Assembly: GCF_018812025.1 (NCBI RefSeq)
Contig: NC_063057.1
Location: 19,893,638-19,957,637 of the forward strand
Reading direction: 5' to 3'
DNA from: Megalobrama amblycephala
Taxonomy: Eukaryota > Chordata > Actinopteri > Cypriniformes > Xenocyprididae
Length of the DNA stretch: 64,000 nt
The translations under genes and the position numbers were made by a program. Position 1 is the stretch's first letter. Each line of letters opens with the position of its first letter. Below, one piece after another: positions 56,935 through 64,000 of this stretch. Below the pieces are notes generated by a model that worked only from the letters and a program-made list of their open reading frames with translations, ran no database searches and had not been told where the DNA came from.

Positions 56935-57960
56935 AGATAGATAATATGCAATAAAAATGTATTAACAAAATTCATGCAAATTAGCACATACATATAAATA
57001 TATATGATACAAATCAGCATGGTTATTTTGATAGGTATAAAGCTCTAACAAATACTTTACTACTGCATTTCAATAATATAAAAACATAAAAAAATAATAA
57101 TAATATTACTAATTTTGTGAGGATTGTCCAAAAAAATAATGTCAGAAAATAATGTCCTAAAATGGGTTTAATTTACTTTGGGCAAAATCTTATTTATTAT
57201 TAGAGTTCTTATCTTATAAGGGGTCAAGGTTTCATGAGAATTACTGTGAGTGCAGAACATTGTGCTCTAAAGTGTGTTTGAGTGTATCTGCTATAATGAA
57301 TCTCTATCTGGACGTAAGCCATGTGGCATGAAAGGCACATCAGTAACAAAAGAAAAATGACCCCTTAGAGTCCACAAACTTAAACACACACATACTTGTC
57401 TTTGGTCTCATTCCATGACTTCCTCACTGACCTCATCTGCAGTTAAACGTTTCTTCATCTCACGCCAGGAGCTCTCAGATTCTCGTCCTCCAATCAGAGC
57501 GCACAATGCACATGCAACCTGGCCAATTATAGCCCTGTTTCGTAAGAGATCTACAACAGCAGCCCCATTTTTTGACTTCCTGTGTATTCATATAAAGGAT
57601 GGAGGACTGGGTGAAGGAATGGGGTGGAAGGGGGACTAGACGTCACTGGTCTGACGCAGACTGCAGGGGGGTTGGGGGGTGATGACGGCAGTTACCATGG
57701 AAACCCTAAAGCCCTCATCATGGCGCTTAAGTACCACAACCGAGACAGAAACAAAATGACATGCCAAAAGAGTGGAAGACAGAGCTAGAAAGAGCAAAAG
57801 AGAGGCAGAGATTGACAGACAGAGAGTCAGACAGGTGGATACAGAGAAAGAAAAGGTCAATCAAAACACTAACAGAGATTATAACTGAAAAATTAAATGA
57901 AAAAGAACACTGAGATGAAATGGAAAAAAAGAAGGAAAAAGAGCAACTGGTTGAAAGACT
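56935..57960. other. Unique DNA, no feature recognised
   Basis: 57410-57700 is GC-richer and repeat-free. The frames there (57415 plus, 57636 and 57727 minus) show no recognisable domain. Confidence 0.4.
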
Positions 57961-57963
57961 AAT

Positions 57964-58292
57964 GTACACTACCATTCAAAGGTTTGAAGTCAGTCAGATT
58001 TTTTTTTTTTAAAGAAATGAATACTCATTCTATTGATGACAGCAGTACAACCGGTTTCAATAAATAAAAATTCAATAATAATAAAAAAAAAAATGTTTCA
58101 TGAGCAAGTAATTAACATGTTAGAAAGATTTCTGAAAGATTGTGTGACATTGCAGACTGAAGTAATGATGGTGAAAATCTGAAATAGAAAACAGTCATTT
58201 CAAATTTGTAAATATTTCATAATATTACTGTTTTACTGTATTTTTGTTCAAATAAATATGGACTTGGTAAGCATTTGAATCTCTTTCAAAAA
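57964..58292 (+). mobile_element. ACTACCATTC-type MITE, copy 4
   Basis: Starts 'acactaccattcaaaggttt', then 'aagaaatgaatac', 'catgagcaagtaattaac', 'gatttctgaaagattgtgtg' and 'gttcaaataaatatggactt'. Internally deleted compared with 34255-34950; the right end is missing. Confidence 0.7.
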
Positions 58293-58605
58293 CAACGCTT
58301 TTTCTTCCGTGGAACACAAAAAGAGAAACTTAGCAGAATGTTTGAGCTGCTCAATGAAAGTGGGATCCAGGGGCTGTCAAAGTCCAAAAAGGACAAAAAT
58401 GTGAAAAAGTGTTTTATAAATGTGGTTCAAACAACTTGTGCACTATATCATGTTTTGGTAAGCCACACAATAGCTTTGAGCGAGAAAAACTTTGGTCATC
58501 ATCATTCAATTTCACTGATGGCAGCTTGGACATGCTGCTAGTTGTAGATATCTGCTAAAAAATCATTCATTTTCTGTTCCACAGAAGAAAGAAAAAAATC
58601 AAAAA
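58293..58605. repeat. Degraded AGGGATAGTTCACC-family pieces
   Basis: 'ttcttccgtggaacacaaaa' (58301) and 'tctgttccacagaagaaag' (58573) are characteristic inner phrases of the family. What lies between is only loosely related. Confidence 0.4.
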
Positions 58606-58676
58606 AGCATATTTAATCAGTCTTGTTTTCCAGTACAAATATTTAAACATCTCTGAAACAAGATAAATTTACTTAA

Positions 58677-58889
58677 AGGGATAGTTCACCTAAAAGAGGA
58701 TATTTTAAAGGATGTCGGTAACCAAACAGTTGATGGGCCACATTGACTTCCACGGTATGGGGAAAAAAATACTGATACCACTGTTTGGTTACCGACATTC
58801 TTCAAAATATCTTCTTTTGTGTTCAGCAGAAGAAAGAAAGTCATAGGTTTGATGATGACAGAATTTTCATTTTTGGGTGAACTATCCCT
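58677..58889. mobile_element. TTAA-type palindromic MITE (AGGGATAGTTCACC), short
   Basis: 213 bp, ends AGGGATAGTTCACC and GGTGAACTATCCCT, with perfect TTAA flanks (58673-58676 and 58890-58893). The arms include the self-complementary 'gtcggtaaccaaacagt' / 'actgtttggttaccgac'. It splits a foldback repeat, so it is the younger of the two. Confidence 0.92.
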
Positions 58890-59148
58890 TTAAGAAGCAA
58901 AATGGCATGAGATACTAATTGAGATGCATGAGATACTTATTTATAATATTAACATATTAAGAAAAAAATATATTTTCCTCATCCCATCAGCAAACTGTTT
59001 TTGATTGTTTTAAACAAACCTCAGTCAATTTGCCTAGATTTGTTTAGATTTACACATCTAACAATAAAACACTTGAGATAAATTCTCTGAAAACAAGCCG
59101 TGAATAAATGTATCTTGTTTTAAGGATGTTTAGATATTTGTTCTAGAG

Positions 59149-59177
<29 letters not shown>
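59149..59177. repeat. Poly(A) tract
   Basis: Twenty-nine A residues. Confidence 0.95.
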
Positions 59178-59179
<2 letters not shown>

Positions 59180-59212
59180 TAAATAACCTTTTTGCAGTGT
59201 GGCAGTGTGTGC

Positions 59213-59940
59213 AACATTAACTGACAGTTAAGGTAAAGTCAGACGAAAACTAAAGCAAAGCCAATTCAGAGAAGGTATAGTTATTAATTTTTGATGAATT
59301 GTGCACGATAAGGTCAGGAATGTGTATTAAAGTTACTAGGGTCAATTTAAAATTTATTTTGACTTGAAAGAACTAGATCCTTCCATATCCATGACAAATA
59401 TAATTAAATCCAATTCAAACAGAGTATCTAGGGAATTAATTCATCGTAATAATCTTCCCTTTAATAACGCAATGTTTAATCTCTCCAAGAATGTGAGCCT
59501 TGGAGAATCGTATACATCCATTTTTGATAACTGGAATGATGAAACCGCTTCTTCAGACTTCTTCAAAGAATCAATTCAGGAGATCTAAAAATGATACTTC
59601 AGGCATGTGTGGTCTAAAATGTTGTTTAAAATCAAAATCAGAGCTTTGGATTTGAGGGCAGAGACTTTTACATTCAAGTCTTGCTCAGTAACAAGGGAGT
59701 TATAGAGAACTCTAGGTATCGTTAACTGGCAATTCAAGCTTGTTCAATTTTTCAGGTATGTGGGTTTGCTCTGAAAATGTGTCAGACTGTTCGTGGTGGC
59801 AGGTGCTTTGGAAAAAGCCTGATCCACATTTCTGTGTTCTGAAGTGAAAATGAGACCTGCTTCAGTCTTGTTATACGAGACTTCAAATGTTCCCTCAAAC
59901 ATTCTGGATTTACAGACTCCACAACGACAAACACACCACC
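59213..59940. other. Unique DNA with one short open frame of protein-like composition
   Basis: From 59340 to 59588 a plus-strand frame of 82 codons has mixed composition (SISMTNIIKSNSNRVSREL, NNLPFNNAMFNLSKN, FDNWNDETASSDFFKES). I know no family for it and it has no ATG at its start; an exon or transposon remnant are both possible. Confidence 0.25.
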
Positions 59941-59941
59941 C

Positions 59942-60215
59942 TTAAAAATAGTTCACCAATATTTCACAAAATGAAAAGTCTGTCATCATTTACTCAAGTC
60001 ATGTTGTTCCAACAACTATGAACTTCTTCTGTCTATCTTTTGTCCTTTTTAGAGCTTTTTTGGCCAGTCTCTAGTTAATATATGCATTCAATGTATGGGA
60101 AAGAGCAGCGTGAACATTCTACAAAACATCTCCTTTTGTGTTTCAAAAAAGAATCTGGGTTGGAACGACATTATCAGTAAATAATGACAGAATTTTCATT
60201 TTTAGGTCTCACTCT
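59942..60215 (+). mobile_element. Worn AGGGATAGTTCACC-family MITE
   Basis: 'aaatagttcaccaatatttc', 'catttactcaagtcatgttg', 'attcaatgtatgggaaagag', 'gaacattctacaaaacatct' and 'gacagaattttcatttttag' run in family order; both extreme ends are altered. Confidence 0.65.
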
Positions 60216-60278
60216 TACTTTATAAAATAAAGTGAGAAGTGAATAAAGAAAGACAGGAACACAAGAATGACAATTGCT

Positions 60279-60598
60279 GTGTTCGAAATCGCATACTGTA
60301 AAGTAGGAACTACACATCTTATTTGAAACTTACTTCGTGATCGTTAAAAAGTATGTTCTGTATGAATGTGTGTAGTATGAATGAAATTCAGACGTTACTA
60401 CTTCTGCCTTGTTGTCACCGTCATGTGACCGTGGCTTCATGGTGTCCATCGTATGCGCACTTCAGAATCTCGGCAGAAGTAGTAGGTCATCCAGGTACTT
60501 TTCGCCTACTGTTTTTCGAATACTATGTATTCGGACATATTACTCTTTGGCATGCATGTAGTATATAGCAGGGAAGTGTTTGATTTCGGATGCAACAT
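60279..60598. mobile_element. MITE with GTTCGAAATCGCATACT-type ends
   Basis: Left 'gtgttcgaaatcgcatactg'; right 'tttgatttcggatgcaacat' as the imperfect inverted end. The middle has 'tgtgtagtatgaatga' and 'gaatactatgtattcgga' typical of a cyprinid foldback family. No target duplication resolved. Confidence 0.6.
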
Positions 60599-60599
60599 A

Positions 60600-61055
60600 T
60601 ATGCACAGTGGTCAACATGAATATGTTTTAGAAAGACACTATCTCTTGTTAAATATTAGAGGACACTGCATCCCCCATTTATAATAGTGCCTCAATTCTC
60701 ATTTCTGTAGAGGTTCAATGTCAGCACTAACAACTTCTAATGTCACCCTGTCTCCCCCCTGTGTGTGTGTGTGGCAGGCCTAACCTGTCATGGCACCCTA
60801 AGCTGTAATAGATCTGCTGAATAATTCATGAGACAGTTCTGTGATTATGAGCATTAATGTCATTACTCAGCAAGCAGCCAATCACACGACTGATAATGTG
60901 ACGGCAATGGGGACACATCCTCAACTTCCTCTGGAGTCACTGTCTTTCTAGGATTTACGCATACACAAACTCAATTCTGCAGTAATAATATTCTGTGAAA
61001 TATAAACTCTGTTCCAAAATCTAATGGGCTTCAAAAGCAACATCCAAACTAAAAT
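60600..61055. other. Repeat-free stretch, possible conserved non-coding DNA
   Basis: 60790-60915 lacks repeats and is dense in homeodomain-type TAAT cores ('gaataattcatgag', 'gcattaatgtcattac'). This is only suggestive; there is no comparison to support conservation. Confidence 0.25.
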
Positions 61056-61059
61056 TGAC

Positions 61060-61270
61060 AACCCGATCGCAGGAGAAAATCTAGGTATTTAATGAGAGTG
61101 CATTTTTGCACAAATTTGTAAAATGTGATTCACATAAAAATGTACAATTTGTGTGAAAAAAAAGTATGATTGTCCATCTCTAATCCCAATCTTAACCTAC
61201 ATCTTAGTGGGATGAGAAAAGACAAAAAACATATAAATGATGTTGTACGAATTTGCAACAAACCAAAATA
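61060..61270. repeat. Dispersed repeat with ATTTGT/ACAAAT arms
   Basis: 'gtaaaatgtgattcacat', 'acaatttgtgtgaaa', 'ccaatcttaacctacatc' and 'ttgtacgaatttgcaac' loosely match the element at 43490-43690. Confidence 0.4.
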
Positions 61271-61399
61271 GCTACAAAAGTGTGCTTCATAAGTGACTGA
61301 TTTGGAACTCTCTACATAGGCAACAGCTTCACACATCACACAAGATGTGCAACAATACATTCCAAAAGAGTTTGACTATAGCAAGTTGCTAAAGTAGTC

Positions 61400-62640
61400 A
61401 CGTGACAACAATTTGGGCATTTTGAGATGATAGCCTGACAAAAATAGAGCATGCTCATCAGCAGATCCGCACCTCACAATTTAATCCAATGTAACGTTAG
61501 CATGTTGCTAAGATAACGGCATTAATCTAATAAGTAGTAACACAAATATTTGTTCGATATTTGGGCATTTTGTGATTACCGGTATGAACAACAACAGAGT
61601 GTTATGTTAGCAGGATGCTATGCTAAAAACATGAAATTAGTAATATGCCAAGTAAAGGCTGATTTATACTTCAGCGTCGGACCTACGCCGTAGGCTATGC
61701 GTCTGTTTTCATTTATACTTCTGCGTCATTGTCCATGTCGACGTGCATGCAGACCACTAGTAGGCAGTGTCCGCGGTCATGTTGAGTATCAAAACAAAAG
61801 CCGAAGAAGAAGCAGCTCGTCATGTACGTTGTCAGAGAAGCTTACAAACAGAAACGGCAGAGAAGCAGCAAATAGGTAATGACTTTTGTTGCAGTTTGAC
61901 TTCATGTGTCCTCTGAAACAGAGTGTTTTTTCATTCATAGTGAAGTTAAAAGCGCTCGCTCCACGCCAGTTTTTTGACCCAAGGGAGGGGTTCTAGCAGA
62001 CCAATCAGAGCGCTTGCGGTCCGCGTAGAATTGACGCGTTGTTACATTTTTGAAGAGGTGCACGTCAGGCTACGTCGTAGGCTACGCGTGCTACGCACAG
62101 CCTTCGCCGTTGCTACGGCGTACACTCGACTCAGAAGTATAAATCAGCCTTAATATGCCATTTGTGATTATTAGCATGTGGCAGACAAAATAGCACTCAC
62201 ACTGATCAAACGACTGACTCCATTAGCATAATGCTAATCTAAGAACTAGAGTCGCACCTCACTATTAAATCCTTTAGTGTGATGTTAGCATGTTGCTTAG
62301 CTAACAGCATGAAAATTGAAGAGTAACACAACAAATAATTGATCGATATTTGGCCATTTTAAGATAAAAAACAGCACTCCTCACGTTTATTAAACAATTG
62401 ATTTCATTAGCATGGTGCTAAGCTTAGAATGTGACAATACAAAAGTAAACAGACTGAATAATTGGACTATATTGTGATTACTGGAATGTGCCAGATAAGA
62501 AAGCGATCCTTACATGAATCAAACATGAACCGCACCTCATGACTGATTTTAATAAAGTGTGCTATTAGCATATTGCTATGCTAACCACATGACAATCGTT
62601 GGCAGTCTGATAACTAACCTTAAAAATGCATAACAGTCAA
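61400..62640. repeat. Diverged tandem repeat with TTAGCATGnTGCTAA core, split by a MITE
   Basis: 'cgcacctca' recurs at about 61468, 62252 and 62530. After removing the 495-bp MITE the spacings are about 286 and 278 bp. The near-palindrome TTAGCATGTTGCTAA recurs at about 61498, 61605, 62222, 62285, 62407 and 62566, and 'gatatttggGcattttgtga'-type phrases alternate with it. Copies are 70-80% alike by eye. Confidence 0.65.
61656..62150. mobile_element. Harbinger-type MITE with TAA target duplication
   Basis: Ends AGGCTGATTTATACTTC and GAAGTATAAATCAGCCT are perfect inverted repeats of 17 bp, with TAA on both sides (61653-61655 and 62151-62153), as for PIF/Harbinger insertions. 'tacgccgtaggctatgcg' and its relatives recur near both ends. 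No transposase. 'taatatgcca' occurs on both flanks (61641 and 62151), probably through the surrounding tandem repeat. Confidence 0.88.
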
Positions 62641-62774
62641 TTTCTTTTTCAATTTTTTTTTTTTTGTGAATGTAAAATAAAATTACAAAAATAAGATAAA
62701 AGTGTTAATTTGATCTAAACCGTTTGAGTACATCTCATTAGCTGTCATTTAACTACATTGTAAACACTACGTAC

Positions 62775-62965
62775 GAAAATTAACCATCATAGTAAAACCA
62801 TGGTTTTGGTGCATTGACTACCATTTGTATAACCACAGAAAAACCTTAGTTAAACTATGGTTTTAGTAGCAAAACCATGGTTAATTTGTAGTTACCATGG
62901 AATAATAACAAGAACCATGTTTTTTTTGGTTGTATTTGTAGTAAAACCATGGTTATTTTTATTGA
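62775..62965. repeat. ACCATGGTT-rich foldback repeat
   Basis: The palindrome ACCATGGT or close variants occurs near 62796, 62873, 62893 and 62946 with TAGTAAAACC/GGTTTTAGTAGC between, a known-looking cyprinid repeat. Boundaries uncertain. Confidence 0.55.
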
Positions 62966-64000
62966 GTAAAAATCCATCCACCATCTTAGAGGAAAGTTTT
63001 CACCACTTTTCACAGTGGAATTGCCAAAATGATATATGTTAGAATGCAATTATGCTGGCCACCATTTGAAATGATCTTCTTATAGCTAGCACACATATAT
63101 GATGCCCTTAAAATATTTTCTAAGTAGGCAGCTCACTACAGTAGGTTTTAGAACAGAGCTGTTGCATTACAAAATGAATGAAAATAAATTTGTATGCATG
63201 GGTTTTTTCAAACTATCCAATCTTTCTTCCTCTCTACCTCAATCTTGCTCTTCTTATTTCAAGCTATCAGTGTCCTTGTTTCTTTTTCTCTCGCAAGCGT
63301 TCAATGAATCCGACATCTGAGGCATTTCATCTAAGGTCCTCACACCTCAGTCTCATTTTTTTATCGTAATCTCTTGTCAGTCCATCCCTCTCTCTCTCAT
63401 CTGTATTCTCCAAACCACTCTCTTTCTCCTGGGTACGGATCTCACGTGTCGCTCTCTGGTCTAATGGAATCACAGCTCAGTCTCTCAGCTGGACAGTAAT
63501 CACTCACACTCTCTCTCTTTCACTCTCTCGCTTGCTCTCACACATAACACAAGGGCTTCACTTGAGCAAAATCCTCACGGAAATCCTTTCAAGTGTCGTG
63601 GAGTCCAAACACACAGCATATATTGTGTATTATTTTTCAAAACACCTCTTTAATTGCGGACTACAACTCCAAAAAAACAAACTTCACCTCATTATAACTA
63701 TAAAGACTGGCCAATACTTATGATTTCTATAAAACAGGTGAGAGTCTCGAAATGTCTGGTTCAAACAGCAACTTACTTTAGCGTCTTGAATACTGTCTGT
63801 ATGAACGTGTAACATGAGTTCAGCCCATATTCTCTTACCAGTAACCATAGCACAATGACCAAAGTAATATCAAAGATGGTCCATAAAATTGAAAAACAAC
63901 CTAGCAATCACTTACCAACATGTCAGCATCCACCAAGTGCATTCTAGCAACTCCTTACCAAAGCTTTGCCAACCATCCCATAGAATTGTGGCAGCATCAT
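62966..64000. other. Unique and CT-rich DNA to the window end
   Basis: 63215-63545 is pyrimidine-rich on the plus strand with 'ctctctctc' runs. No gene, splice-bounded exon or repeat family recognised. Confidence 0.45.

Larger units (their letters stand above)
58610..59212. mobile_element. Foldback repeat with ACACTGCAAAAA-type right end, split
   Basis: 'cttgttttccagtacaaata' and 'aacatctctgaaacaagat' on the left pair with 'ttgttttaaggatgtttag' on the right; the right end 'cctttttgcagtgt' is recognisable. A TTAA-type MITE sits inside at 58677-58889 and a poly(A) run at 59149-59177. Confidence 0.6.

Noticed and set aside
57415..57860. Host exon in the GC-richer block
   Set aside because: Frames on both strands are short, without a recognisable domain or convincing splice sites.

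Overview
This looks like a stretch of nuclear genome from a teleost fish, most likely a cyprinid (carp, goldfish, barb or Danio relative). The evidence is the repeat content, which I recognise by eye: a DANA-type SINE, L2/Rex1-like LINE fragments, Tc1/mariner, hAT and Harbinger elements, and the very abundant cypriniform families ending in AGGGTTAGTTCACC, GACCCTGGACCACAAAACC, ACTACCATTCAAAAG and GGTAACACTTTACAATAAGG. The AT-rich background and long CA, TA, GATA and GGAT microsatellites agree. No host exon, tRNA or rRNA gene, or CpG-island promoter could be supported. The window is intergenic or intronic, and nearly every protein-like reading frame is transposon wreckage. All family names come from memory and inspection; no database was searched.

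Layout. 0-5 kb: unique DNA, microsatellites, a diverged ~240-bp tandem repeat, and a candidate DNA element (2641-3450) carrying seven copies of a GTCATTCGG motif. 5-7 kb: five-deep nest of insertions. 8.8-10.3 kb: two hAT MITEs, one a near-perfect hairpin with a perfect 8-bp target duplication. 10.9-12.2 kb: 235-bp tandem array with a tRNA-like segment in each unit and a 470-bp higher-order period. 14.3-20.1 kb: decayed L2-type LINE split by a hAT element (itself holding a SINE and a two-level nest) and by a solo LTR. 20.5-25.4 kb: two dead Tc1-like elements and a hAT MITE. 25.9-29.1 kb: interrupted MITEs, one with a solo LTR inside it. 30.0-33.3 kb: two Harbinger copies in inverted orientation, each with the remains of a Myb/SANT-like protein, the second lying inside a hAT element. 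34-38.2 kb: MITEs and an inverted sister of the second Tc1-like element. 39.7-42.1 kb: a palindromic element built of CTCG/AATTTAA repeats, a TTAA-flanked element, and an LTR carrying a MITE. 43.4-45.2 kb: a MITE split by a Tc1-like element whose DNA-binding domain is still open. 47.2-49.6 kb: a hAT element inserted in a (TA)n microsatellite, then longer (TA)n tracts. 51.8-53.5 kb: complete but non-coding LTR retrotransposon with matching 5-bp target duplications. 53.5-64 kb: mostly unique DNA with scattered MITEs, GATA/GACA repeats, and a second diverged tandem array split by a Harbinger MITE.

Nothing here works together as a pathway. What the window records is the order of transposition: who landed in whom, which target-site rule each family follows (TTAA, 8-bp hAT, TA, TTA/TAA, 5-bp LTR), and which inactivating lesions were already present when copies were made. 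The less familiar items are the GTCATTCGG-motif element, the tRNA-like satellite, the CTCG palindromic element, and the two Tc1-like copies sharing the same lesions.
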